From the NCBI GenBank assembly GCA_963281155.1, contig CAUJLY010000006.1, forward strand, positions 7,502,001-7,566,000: 64,000 nucleotides of DNA, read 5' to 3'. Position numbers and translations under genes: made by a program. The notes under the pieces are model-generated. The model saw nothing but the letters and a program-made list of their open reading frames with translations. It ran no database searches and had not been told where the DNA came from. This document shows positions 25,777 to 37,101 of this stretch, in pieces; position 1 is the first letter of the stretch; each line of letters opens with the position of its first letter. The stretch comes from Rhabditophanes sp. KR3021. Taxonomy: Eukaryota > Nematoda > Chromadorea > Rhabditida > Alloionematidae.

Positions 25777-26968
25777 CAGCGTTAAACATTTATTTAAGCA
25801 GACTGAAGTACGTCAAAATATAGTCTGCACGGCACTCTAAAAAGAACCAAAAAATAAATTCAGTCAATTAATTTTTTGCCAATCATGCAAATTCACGGAT
25901 TCTAAAGATATGATATGATGCGTTATATAAGATATATGACATGATGTATTTGTTGTGCGTCAATGACACGTTCCTATAAATAATTTCTTTAAAACACTAC
26001 GTTTTTTATAAATCACTATATAATCTAGCGACAATGACAAACTAATAGGTTTGGTGCATCCAAAAGATAGACCTATCTACCTTCACAATAAACTCCTGCA
26101 ATTCAATATACGCAACAATTACTCGCTTTCCATAATATAATTAAGACACTCTCGTAGTAACAATTCTTGAGAAATTGATTAAGAATAAAAAATATAGCTA
26201 TAATATGAAGCCAATAGGTCCAATGTTTTGCATTTTCTATAAAGAGACACACTATTCCAGTTAGTTTGCTGACTCACTGCAGTAAATACAAAAACAATGT
26301 TTAATTGATATTTGAAGAAGAGAATTCGGTGGCAAAGCATTTTTATCATCCACAAGCACATGTGTATACAAGTATAAAAACAGAAAAATTGTTTTTGAGG
26401 CTTAAAAGTCTTTGAAAACATTAATTATTTGTTCCCTTTTCTTAAATCCCCTTGTCGAAAACAGTTCAAGTACTTTACCCTTTCCATCTTCTTGTAATAA
26501 AGCAAATCAAAAAATGATATGATAAAGGAAGGTTGTTCTTTTACGCAGCGTGTTACCTATTTAATTCAGTACGACTGATTATACACACATCATCACCACA
26601 TAACTTTCCAACCACCCAATCATAGACACTATCTTCCAACGTTCATGCCTTTTGACTAATATAAATGTGTATAAATGTGTATACAATAGACCAGTATAAC
26701 CAAAAACCATGCACCAGTCTAAGTGATAGTAGAAAAAGCTCTCTCCTCATCCAAGAATCAAATATGTAGTCCGTTACCTTTATACTATTATACTTATTTT
26801 AAATATATTTTATATAGGCGATTCCTTTGAAATCGAACTCATTTTGTTGATAAAGAAATTTTCCTTTTCATTAAAGACACTACATACGCGTGTTCCGCAT
26901 TTAAGATCAAATTATTTGCTTCGTTTTTTATCAATTTAAATGATCGAAAATATTATTTCAGGTATAAA
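25777..26968. promoter_or_regulatory. divergent region between ClC exchanger and V-ATPase c'' genes
   Basis: The start codons of the two head-to-head genes are about 1.2 kb apart. The region is AT-rich and carries no ORF I can support. A TATTTCAG acceptor-like site ends at 26961, 7 nt before the V-ATPase ATG, so a 5'UTR intron or leader addition is likely there. Shared regulation is an inference from arrangement only. Confidence 0.45.
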
Positions 26969-27733
26969 ATGAGTGGACCTATAGCCAAAACAGCCGGAGT
27001 ATTGGCTCTGATTATTACAATTGTACTTGTTGGTACAGGTAAGGCGTTGAATCTTGAGATGCAAATAATCATTTTGTTCCAGGTTTGTTTTATATGCTTA
27101 CCGGACAAGGTACTCGTTTTGACTTTGGATGGTTCTTAATTAGCACATCACCACATATGTGGGCTGGCCTTGGAATTGGAGCTTCGCTGTCACTTTCAGT
27201 TCTTGGAGCTGGATGGTAATTTGAAAATAAATCGACTAATTATGAATTATAAATTCCAGGGGTATCTTCACAACAGGTTCTTCAATCCTCGGCGGAGGAG
27301 TCAAGGCACCCAGAATTCGTACCAAAAATTTAGTTTCAATTATTTTCTGTGAAGCTGTAGCCATTTTTGGTATTATCATGGCTTTCGTATTTGTTGGAAA
27401 ACTTCATCCATTCGAAAGACATACTGCTACTGATCCAAATATCATTTCGAGAAATATCCTTGCCGGGTATCTTATTTTTGGAGGTGGACTAACTGTTGGT
27501 TTTTCAAATCTTGTTTGTGGATTAGCCGTAGGAATCGTTGGATCAGGAGCCGCATTAGCTGATGCTGCCAATCCAGCTTTGTTCGTCAAAATTTTAATTA
27601 TTGAAATTTTCGCCTCTGCTATCGGCTTGTTCGGTATGATTATTGGAATTGTACAAGTAAGTATTTTCATAATAGGATCCAACTTTCATTTTTACATTTT
27701 CAGACCAACAAAGCTCAAATGGGAAATTCATAA
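26969..27733 (+). CDS. ATP6V0B: V-type ATPase 21-kDa proteolipid subunit c''
   Basis: Exons are 26969-27038, 27083-27215, 27260-27656 and 27704-27733, with introns of 44, 44 and 47 nt; the product is 209 residues (human 205). The chain is almost entirely hydrophobic, with five helices. It carries the c'' signatures [41 protein letters not shown] and [16 protein letters not shown]. The last holds the proton-carrying glutamate in FCEAVA. A second proteolipid repeat ends [14 protein letters not shown] and [18 protein letters not shown]. The subunit forms part of the rotating c-ring of the Vo sector in endosomes, lysosomes and Golgi. The final exon codes only nine residues (TNKAQMGNS). Confidence 0.95.
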
Positions 27734-28215
27734 TTTGTAATGTTGTTACAAGTTTGAATCCAACTCGAAACTGTTTATATATACTCTCTCTTACATTTAA
27801 ACTCATATGTTCATTAGATTAATCTGATTAATAGTCAGTTTGAGAGCCTGTTTTAGTAATGTATATTGTAATTGATGTAAAGATATGTACTTGCATAGCG
27901 CAAATCTTTTTATTAGTAATACAAAATTATATATTTGATATTCGACAACAAATTATCCAAACTTTAATATCTTCTTTTGCTATCTAATCGATGCGCGTCT
28001 TATCTTTAACTTCTTTTTTATATTTTTATTATAATGAGCAAATACACATCGAAATAATTCTATATCATAAATACTTTATATAAATATATTTTAGTAATTG
28101 GCATGTAAAACCTTTATTATGCACATTTATAAAGAAGATGAGGAAGCATTTCTAAAGGTAATAAAAGCGATGATGAATTGCTGGTATATTTTAATGGAAA
28201 AATATACAATATAAT
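27734..28215. other. convergent intergenic region
   Basis: AT-rich 3' flanks of V-ATPase c'' (+) and MCU (-). No additional gene was seen. Confidence 0.5.
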
Positions 28216-29339
28216 TTATCCTTTCTTATTTTCATTCAAATCATCAATGTTTCGTAATCGTTGAAATGGCAATTGTTGATTTATAGGATCACGCAGTCTT
28301 TCAAGATCCCATTTTAACTTATCCTCGATCTCCTTTAACTTGTTAAATTTTTGATAATCAAAACTATATTTTTTGGCAAGTTTATGAAAGCGTTTGTAGA
28401 AAATTCTTCCATGAATAGTATTATATTCAAAACTCTGAAAAAATATATTAGCATCTAGCTATAAATAAAACTAAGTCTTACCTGGCGTGTAGTTAAATAA
28501 TAAGCAAATGATCCGAGAACCGTTGAAAAAGTAGCGAAATAAGTCACAGGTTCCATGATATCCCAGGAATACTCCCACCAAGTTAAGCGTGCAAATATCC
28601 CCGTCTGTAACCCCATGAACATAAATCCAGACCAAATAACCCGTTCACTATATTTGTCTGCCTCTTCTTCGATGTGCTTTTTTAATATTTCCAAAGGTTT
28701 CATTTGAATAGTCACCTTTTCGATTTGAACAAGCAATTCTTGTTCTCGTTTAATTTTAAAATCTTCTAAATTCAACGAAGCATGTAAAGATGCTATCAAC
28801 AACTTCATATCGTCCATTGTTTTGACCTGTTCGGAGGTTTTTAAGGCTGAAGCATCTTTGACATGTTCATTTAAAGGAATATCAACATCATAAACGAAGT
28901 CATTTATTCTTAACTGAAATTTGTCCAACATAAGCAAATGTTCCACACTGGTAGAATTTGCGATTCTCGTTCCATCAAGACAATATGCAGCAACGAAATC
29001 AATGCCCTTGTCTTCAGATGATAGCGACTGACAAAAGATTCCAACATTGTCACTAATGGGACGTAGCGTAAATTGACACAATTCTTTACGAGAAGGCAAT
29101 GGCACTGTTAAAATAGGAAGTCCCTTCTCAAACTTGACTTGAACAGACTTCTTATCATCTTCAATTTTACGTATATTCACATGCTGGCTACAATAGGGTA
29201 GTTGAGATCTAATTACAAATTTTGTGATCGAAATAAATTTACTGGCTGACATTAGAATCTTAAAAGCATTAGATCTAAAATGGGTGTAATAAAAATGTTG
29301 TGATTGAAATATTATACATTTAAATAGATTGGTCAACAT
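28216..29339 (-). CDS. MCU: mitochondrial calcium uniporter pore subunit
   Basis: Exons on the minus strand are 29339-28482 and 28434-28216 with a 47-nt phase-0 intron; the product is 358 residues, against 351 in human MCU. The selectivity-filter motif WDIMEP lies between two membrane helices (FMFMGLQTGIFARLTWWEYS before it, VTYFATFSTVLGSFAYYLTT after it). A beta-grasp N-terminal domain (LPILTVPLPSRKELCQFTLRPI) and flanking coiled coils complete the fold. I chose the ATG at 29339 because the next residues (MLTNLFKCIIFQ...HFRSNAFK) look like a mitochondrial presequence and the length then matches the family. An in-frame ATG at 29459 would add 40 residues. MCU carries Ca2+ across the inner mitochondrial membrane. 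Its regulator MICU1 lies directly upstream on the same strand. Confidence 0.92.
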
Positions 29340-29690
29340 TTTACTATGAACTATTTGAGAAACAGGACTATTATTGATACACGAATGAGTGCTAGGCCTT
29401 TTGTTAATAAGTAGCCCCCATCGAATCGACACAAATTGTGCTTTAATATATATTATCAATAATATATTTTTATGTGCACATATATTTCGTTAGTTTGATT
29501 AGCTACGACAAAAAAATAATGATACTTTCGTAGATTATATGCTGCTGGTTAAAGTATCATAAAATCATTTTTAATTAAAAGACAATTTAATTTAAAAAAT
29601 ATATAAAGGTTTTTAAACCTGTTAAAAAGAAACAATACTTTGCAATACTTTTTTGTTTAGAAATAAATAAATAAGTTTGGCTTCAAAAAA
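29340..29690. other. short spacer between MICU1 and MCU
   Basis: The 351 bp separate the MICU1 stop from the chosen MCU start on the same strand. I find no AATAAA on the minus strand here, only ATTAAA variants. It must hold the MICU1 3'UTR and the MCU 5' region, unless the two genes share a transcript. Confidence 0.45.
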
Positions 29691-31800
29691 TTAGTCAATT
29701 GTCAGATAATCCCATTGTTGAAGGCTGCACACGGAAATGGCATCTATTAGTCTGAATAGTCCGGTGTCTCGAGGCCTTTCTAACCCTCTTTGCATTCTTT
29801 TTTTCATTATATAAATGAATTCTTTGTGTGAAAGACATCCATCCTGAAAAGAACAAAAATCGTTGACTTAAAATCATTGATCAACTTGTATATAAATAGT
29901 CTACTGAATGATGACAAAATTGAAAAATTAGTTAATCACATATTGATCAACGGAAGTACAAAAATGGATACCATACGAGTATTATAACTTTGTAATAAAC
30001 AAAAACCTACATTATTTTCATCAAATAGGGTAATTACAATATCGACGATGTTGTCTGATAATGTAACATTCGCCACTTTTTCTGCTACTTTTTTAATCAT
30101 CGTTTTGGTTAGGGGAGCCCCTGATAATTTGTAGAAATGAAGTGCAAGATCAACATCATCGATGTAATATAAAAATCTAAAGAAGGAGTAAACTTCTTTC
30201 AAGGAAACCCCTTTTTTTTCTTTTCTATCTTTGTACTTCCGCCTAACTCTTTTTAACATTCTTTTCTGCCTTTTTTCACCAAAACAACAATGCATTAAAA
30301 GTAATTCAGCAAAACTAATTTCTGAGATTATACCCGCTTCTTCCATATAGCTTTCAGGATCTCTTCTTTCAAATTCGATTTTTAAGATGTCCTTATGGAG
30401 TTGTGCTTGGAAGGACAAAAATTTCTCGATTGATAACTTTTTGTCACTTTTAACACCAAAAAAGTAACTTTTTAAGGCAGAATTGGTGTGTCTTTTTGCA
30501 GCTAAAGTAATAACACTCCCTCGTTGTGCTCCCTGTCCAACCATTGTTTGTGATAAGACAAGTTCCTGTACTTTTTCAAACTCCTCAAAATCCAACTCTC
30601 CATCACCATTTAAATCGAATATACGAAATGCTAGCAAAAAATCCTGCGGTGGTGTTGAAAGCAATGTCAGCAGGAAAAGATAATCGTGGTAATTGATTAA
30701 ACCATGCTCGCCCAATTTATAAAATATACTTTCTTTGTCTGAGAAGTTGTATTTTCTTTTCTGAATATAAATTGTTTTTAAAATAAATCATTGATATAAT
30801 TGTGAACATACATCCGGATAGTATAATTTATATTTGTCAAGGCCCAAATTTCTAGGCTGCATTACACCTGGCGTTAGCGATCGAACGAAATCTTCTGGAG
30901 TCATATATACATCTGATACTCGACATGACATCGAAAGTTGTGAGTCATCTCCTGCTACCTAAATATATCCATTATTTAATTAAAATTACTCAAGTGATTA
31001 CTTTTAATGTTGCGAAGTATCTAAATACTTTTTCCGGCGTCGAATAGGCTCTCAAACGATTTTCATATTCAACTATTCTTCTCTCTAAAGCCAATTTTCT
31101 TCTTCTTCTTTGATACATCTTCGACCACCTGTTTATTTTTTTCTTCTTTACCATTTTTTGTTTGGCTCAGCAATTCTAAAAACATAAGCAAAATAATGCA
31201 ATGATAGACAATGAGATAAGTCAATATTTTTAAAATTAATTGTTAAAAATAAGTGATAAAATATGCATTAAGATGTTGTTAATTGTGAGATAAATGTTTA
31301 TTCTATCTAATTTTAAATGTGGACATACCATGGTTATGGACACTTTCAGCCTCGAATGCATATACTATGAAATGATTTTTAAGCCAATTTTTATCACTAA
31401 AATCAAATTAATAAAAATATCAAGTTAAAACCACTTACAAAATATTGCAAACGATAAATATCGCAAGTCCAGCCGTCAAAGTAATAAAAATTCGATTATA
31501 ATTTGATCTATTTTGATCGCACACCAAACATTCAGATAAATTGAATGATGTTGTCGTAAACGGTGTTTTATCTTTTATGGAAGTTAAATTAGAGAAAATA
31601 TCAACCGTTCCATATTTTTGATTTGCTGGTTGTGAATCAATATCAGTCTTGTTAATGCATAAATTGTGATTTTGTGTAGTTGTTTCTAACAGTCTTTTAC
31701 AATAAATGGTATGCAAATTTAAGTAATTATTTGCTTTTATAACATCAAGTCTTTGAAAGCATTGTTTAGCAGGGCGAAATAAAAAAATAGGAAACGACAT
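29691..31800 (-). CDS. MICU1: MICU1-type calcium uniporter gatekeeper (one frame break)
   Basis: Exons on the minus strand are 31800-31439, 31396-31329, 31175-31002, 30958-30812, 30760-30011 and 29843-29691; introns are 42, 153, 43, 51 and 167 nt, all phase-consistent. The N terminus looks mitochondrial and is followed by a membrane helix, then the polybasic [10 protein letters not shown]. Next come [24 protein letters not shown] and [13 protein letters not shown], both near-identical to MICU1. Two canonical EF hands are present ([28 protein letters not shown]), and the C-terminal cysteine used for MICU dimers is retained ([10 protein letters not shown]). MICU1 is the intermembrane-space Ca2+ sensor that gates MCU. 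In exon 3 the frame changes between GFRE and RRIVEYENR: two nucleotides are missing in an AG run, or a 46-nt intron at 31083-31128 is removed (then 535 residues). MICU2 or MICU3 are less likely because of the polybasic stretch. Confidence 0.88.
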
Positions 31801-33472
31801 TTTCTATATTAACAGCAAAATTGGAACCACTAAAATGATTTTGTTTTAAAAAATGAAGTTACCCAGTATTCTAAATAAATGTATTTGTTGTTATAATAGT
31901 CGTGCATATAAATGTCTGTCGCATTGTTATCTAGTCAAGGGAACGATATTCTCTATCAAATCTAGCATTCGTGGTGTGATTCTGAAAAGCTGACACTTGT
32001 TGGTCTTGATTAATACGACACAAATAATAATACCAAACATTTATGTTTATGCATAATCTCTAAGAGATATTACATTAAAGATGTTTCTAATAAAATATCA
32101 CATGATGTCAATAAATAATTACTTGTAAATGATTTAGTTGTAATTTTGATCAAGCAATGTAACTACACATAATATATTCACTTGACATAACTTTGAATTA
32201 AAAGTATTTAAGTAAAAAGAGTAATGTTATGACCATTCAAAAAGGTACAAGTTTATTTTGTGAAATCAACCATTTTCAGCAAAATAAAATTTATATACAG
32301 TATGGATAATTATATTTAGAAATAACAATTCAACTAATTTTGTTTTACTTCAATCCAACCAAACTAAATTGTTCTTTTTTATTTACCAAATATTGTCTTT
32401 CTAAATGCAAACCAATATATTTTTAAATTTTTTAAATGAAGTGTCTTCCAAATTGTAATTAATGAGCAACTTATATGCAAGTAAAAACGAATAGCACCCA
32501 ATAACATGCCTTTTGTCAATTTTAATATGTTATTTGCCTAAATCATTACTCTTATTTACTGAAAATATATTTATTTCCCAAAAAGCAAAACACTTTGTGT
32601 AAAATAAATTATACCCATAAATTGTGTTGCAAAAGTAATCCGTCAAAAAGGTTTTTAACATTCCTTGAATCAAATTAATATTCGGAACAAAATACAAATC
32701 TTATCTCAAGCATGGCAAATTATTTTCCAAATAATTCAGAATATAATTCGGCACATAATTGCTTTTTGAATGATACCAACATCATCCAATTCTTATTATT
32801 AGAAGATACAATTTCAAGTACACTGAAGTAAATGTTATTAACAAAATTGCTTTTAAATTATATATGACGTCAGTCCATTTTGCCAAACAAAATGTTTGTG
32901 TGTCAGTAACAATGTATTAGAGTTTTAGACAATTTTATTTTGTATATGCACATGATAACTCCTACTCAAAAATGTCGTCACTGAAGCACCAAAAAATATT
33001 CCGCCTTAATAAAAAAAGCTTTACAAGGGAACATTGAAAAATAGCATATATTAGCAACACTATTTAATAAGACTCTATCTCTCTCATTATGGAAACAACC
33101 AAACATTATAGCAATATTTATTCTTTTAGAGTGCTATCTGTTTCTACGAAATGGCATATAAAAATTGAAATGACACTCAAAATTGAGATGCCAGATAGAA
33201 AAAGAGACATGGCAGAATGCATGAGTTTTGACGAAAAAACACATGAATGTTTTGTTATCACCAAATAGAGGACTAAACGAATGCATGTGTATGTGAAAGC
33301 TGCTTTACAGACATGGCCAACAGTCATCTGCCACAGCCACCCATTCGACATTATTTCACGGCACAAAATGTGTTTACATAAAAATGTCCTTTTTTCTTGT
33401 TGAATGTTAATTAATCCCTTATACATATTAAATACCATTTCTTTTAGATAACTTGGTTTATTTGACAACAAA
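31801..33472. other. divergent intergenic region MICU1 / CPE
   Basis: AT-rich sequence between head-to-head genes. A minus-strand ORF at 33118-33582 overlaps the CPE exon antisense and has no recognisable similarity. A strong acceptor-like CATTTCTTTTAG ends at 33447, 25 nt before the CPE start codon. Confidence 0.45.
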
Positions 33473-35061
33473 ATGCGTAAGGCCATATCGGCTTCAACTA
33501 TTTTTGTCTTGATTTGTCTTGGAGTCAATGGACCACAATTCATTGATTGCAACCCAAGGCCGGTCGATTCAGCCTGGACCAAATATCATACTACATCTGA
33601 TCTAGAAGCTACTTTGGCTGCTATCAATGCGAAATGCCCGAACTTCACCACTGTCTACTCTATTGGAAAATCTGTTGAAGATCGCGAGCTTTCTGTAATT
33701 GAATTTTCAACTACACCCGGAGAACATGTCGCCTGTAGGTTTATTTGCTTAATTCGAATGGATTTATCATATACTTAAACATGTACATAATCGTTGATAT
33801 CAAATATAATCTTTTTATTACTTTAGTGAAGCCTGAGATTAAATATATCGGAAACATGCATGGAAACGAAGTCGTAGGCCGCGAATTGCTAATTCGTTTG
33901 GCAGATTTTTTGTGCGATGGAATTGTCAATAATAATGGTGACATCATGCGTCTTATCAACTCTTCGAGTATTCATATCCTTCCTTCACTAAACCCAGATG
34001 GTTTCGAGGAAGCATATGGAACATCTCAAGCTGAAAGAGCCTGGTTGACTGGACGTACTAATGCCAATGGCAAGGATTTGAATAGAAATTTTCCAGATTT
34101 GGACCAGATTTACTTCAGCATGAATAATTATGGATATCCACAATACGATCATTTGTTAGAATTGTTTAAGGAAAACAAGGAAGTTGAACCAGAGACGAAG
34201 GCCGTAGGCGAGTGGATTCTTTCTCTGCCGTTTGTACTTTCCGCGAATTTCCATGAGGGGGATTTGGTCGCAAACTATCCTTTTGACGAATCGACAGCTG
34301 AAGGAGTTTCAGACTATAGTAAGAGTCCAGACGATGAAACATTCAAACATTTGGCTGGTGTGTATGCCTCTAATCATGCTTCTATGTCAAAGCCAGACCA
34401 AGTTGCCTGCCAAGGCAGTGAGAAAAATGCCTTTGCCAAGCATGGCGGGATAACGAATGGAGCCAAGTGGTACTCTGTCAGTGGAGGAATGCAAGATTTC
34501 AATTATTTGGCAACTAACACTTTCGAAGTTACATTGGAATTGAGTTGTGAAAAGTTTCCTGCTCCAAACACACTACCCCAATTGTGGGAAGACAACAAAA
34601 AGGCTATGATTGAGTTTTTGTGGGCTGCCCATAATGGAATTAAAGGAGTTGTTGTTGACGAAGAAACAGGCCTTCCAATTAAGGATGCCTCCATCTTGAT
34701 TAAAAACATGACCTCCGGAGATACTGCTGAAGATGAAAGTTTTATCAAGCACCCAGTTTCAACCTGGTCCACAGGTGACTATTACAGACTCTTGACACCT
34801 GGTAGCTATCAAGTAACTGTTTACGCAAACGGATATGAACCAGCTGTAACAACTGTTGACGTCACCAATGGAATTAAGGATTCTGCTAAAATCCTTAACT
34901 TCCTCATGACAGCCACTTCTCAACAAAATATTATTCCTCTTGGACCTGAACTTATTCCTGAAGAATTACTTTCTTCAGCTGACAATGGGCAATTAAACAA
35001 TGACCTTTTGGAGGCTATTCAAAGAGAACCACTAATCGAAGAAAATTCTCAATATGAATAA
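33473..35061 (+). CDS. CPE: carboxypeptidase E-like M14 metallocarboxypeptidase
   Basis: Exons are 33473-33734 and 33827-35061 with a 92-nt phase-1 intron; the product is 498 residues (human CPE 476). A signal peptide covers about residues 1-26. The M14 domain shows the zinc motif HGNE near residue 98 (YIGNMHGNEVVGRELL), SLNPDGFE, the substrate-binding DLNRNFPDLD, a third zinc ligand in LSANFHEGDLVANYPFD, and the catalytic glutamate in LELSCEKFP near residue 328. A transthyretin-like domain follows (KGVVVDEETGLPI ... TPGSYQVTVYANGYEP). Subfamily M14B enzymes remove C-terminal Lys/Arg; CPE does this in secretory granules to finish neuropeptides. The match is closest to CPE in length and motifs, though CPN or a single CPD repeat cannot be formally excluded. 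The acidic C terminus may serve in sorting. Confidence 0.9.
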
Positions 35062-36222
35062 AAGTAAAATGAAGCATTTATCTTTTTATATTATTTTTAC
35101 AATATTTTTTCTGAAGTCAGCAAATCAAACTAAACCAAATAAATGTCAGAAAGTTATTTTTAAAGAAGCATGTGTATTTCTTCAAAATTTGTGGAAAGGG
35201 GAAATATTTCTATTATCGGTCAGTAACTAAAATAAATTGAAGCAGCACAATATATTGAAATTAATCAAATGTTGGAATAAGTATAGACGAAACATTAATG
35301 AGTTGTAATTTAAAGTATATTTTTTCTTCTTATCAATTTAATGAGTGTTTACAAATTAAGACTTAAAATGTGCGTTGAAGGATGTGTCGTTATATTTTGT
35401 TCTTAATGCAAATATTTCCTTGAGCACCTTTCACGAAAAAAGTATTTTTTATTTGGAGATATCAAATAGTATCATCACTTTTACCAATTAAATTACCCTT
35501 ATATTGTCCACATATTTTGTAAGTGCGAATAAAACGAATTTCATTTAATTAAATTTATATTAAATATGTATATAATTTAAAGAATGTTGTTCATTTTAAT
35601 GGCAATAGAAACTTCTTCATTATCAGATTATAAGGTTGCTCGAGCCTTAAAGTCTCATTAATTTTGAATTATCATTACTTATTTTTTAAATAAAATAGCC
35701 GTCATTTTATGATTAAAGGCATCTGATTCAAAATTGTATTAATCGCATTGTAAATTGTGTATTTTAAAGTGGGAGATCTATTTGTTTTAATTAAATGTAT
35801 TAGTTTGTATGTGAATGAACAGAAATTTGTAAAAGAAAACGAAGTTGTAGTAAAATAATTATATTTAATATTAATTTTAATTATATACTTCTTACTTGCA
35901 TCAATAAAACTCCATTCATCTAAATGCGCTCACTTACCTCTATCACATGTTACGGCACAGGCACATATATAGTTATAACCTCTCTTATTATCACAAATAT
36001 TTTAAATATAAAACGGATTTAACGATTTGATATTGCTATTTCTTACGTTTTCTTGTATATTAAAGTGTATGGTTTAATTTATGATGAGCAAAAAGCAGCA
36101 TATATTATATCGATAGGCTTTTTATGCTTCATTCATAAAATTTAAGACAAAGCATACAGTTTTATTTATTTTTCATTACTCTCAATTATTATAGGTAGTT
36201 ATTTATCTATTTTGCATTTAAA
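35062..36222. other. intergenic region CPE / RAB28
   Basis: AT-rich non-coding stretch with no gene seen. It should contain the CPE 3'UTR and the RAB28 promoter. An acceptor-like TTATTATAG ends at 36194, 28 nt before the RAB28 start. Confidence 0.5.
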
Positions 36223-37101
36223 ATGATGATGTCTAATGAAATGAAGGCATTGACGGAGAATTATGAAAATGCAGTCAATTTTGACTCTGATTCAGAAGAT
36301 GAGCAAGAAAAGTTAAAGGACAATATATTAAAAGTTGTTGTTATGGGAGATACCGGGTGTGGAAAAACTTCTATCTGTACTCAACTAGTAAAGAATACTT
36401 TCACCAGAAAATACGTACAGGTATAAAAATAAAGTTATAATCTAAAACATACCTTTAGACCATTGGAGTAGACTTTTATAATAAGCGTTTAAACATGCCA
36501 AATAACACCGAAATTGTGCTTCATGTCTGGGATGTAGGTGGGCAAAGTGTTGCTACAACGATGCTCAACAATTACCTTTTTAATGCAAATGCTGTAATAT
36601 TCGTTTATGATGTTACTAGTTCCCAAAGTTTTGAAAACATCGTTGACTGGATTCAAGTTACTAAGAAAATAACAAACTCCCAGGATAATGTAAATTTAAT
36701 TATCCCAAATCAGACTCCATAATAATTATTTTTAAGAAAATAAGGATGATTTTAGTTGGTAATAAGACTGATTTAGAACATCGTCGTGCCGTTAGAGTTG
36801 AGAAACATTCTAAGTTAGCAGATTCGTATGCTATGTCTTCCCATTATGTTTCAGCTAAGACGGGTGATAGTGTTGGTTTGGTTTTCAGGTATGTTAATCT
36901 TTTTGTAAAAATTAATTTTATTTAAAAAGACAAACTGTCGCGGATATTATCAATATCACTCTTACTAAAAATGATCTCGAAAGTGATATAACTGTCATAA
37001 ATGCACCAGTCGCAACTCCAACTGATGCTGAATTAAGAGAAGTTGCAAATTCTACGCAACAACCATCAAGCAATACATCCGCTGCTTGTTCTATTCAATA
37101 A
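36223..37101 (+). CDS. RAB28: RAB28 small GTPase
   Basis: Exons are 36223-36420, 36459-36689, 36737-36888 and 36930-37101, with introns of 38, 47 and 41 nt; the product is 250 residues. GTPase motifs are the P-loop GDTGCGKTS (about residue 43), the switch I threonine in QTIGVDFYNKR, the switch II WDVGGQS and NKTDLEH for guanine binding. RAB28 marks are GGQS in switch II, SFENIVDW, VSAKTGDSV and the C-terminal farnesylation box CSIQ (CAVQ in human) in place of the usual double cysteine. An acidic N-terminal extension of about 35 residues (DSDSEDEQEK) is longer than in human RAB28. RAB28 works with the BBSome and IFT at cilia, which fits a ciliated animal. The stop seen at 36721 in the unspliced frame lies inside the second intron. 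Confidence 0.92.

Noticed and set aside
33118..33582. 154-codon minus-strand ORF overlapping the CPE signal-peptide exon
   Set aside because: It overlaps a well-supported exon antisense and shows no recognisable features.
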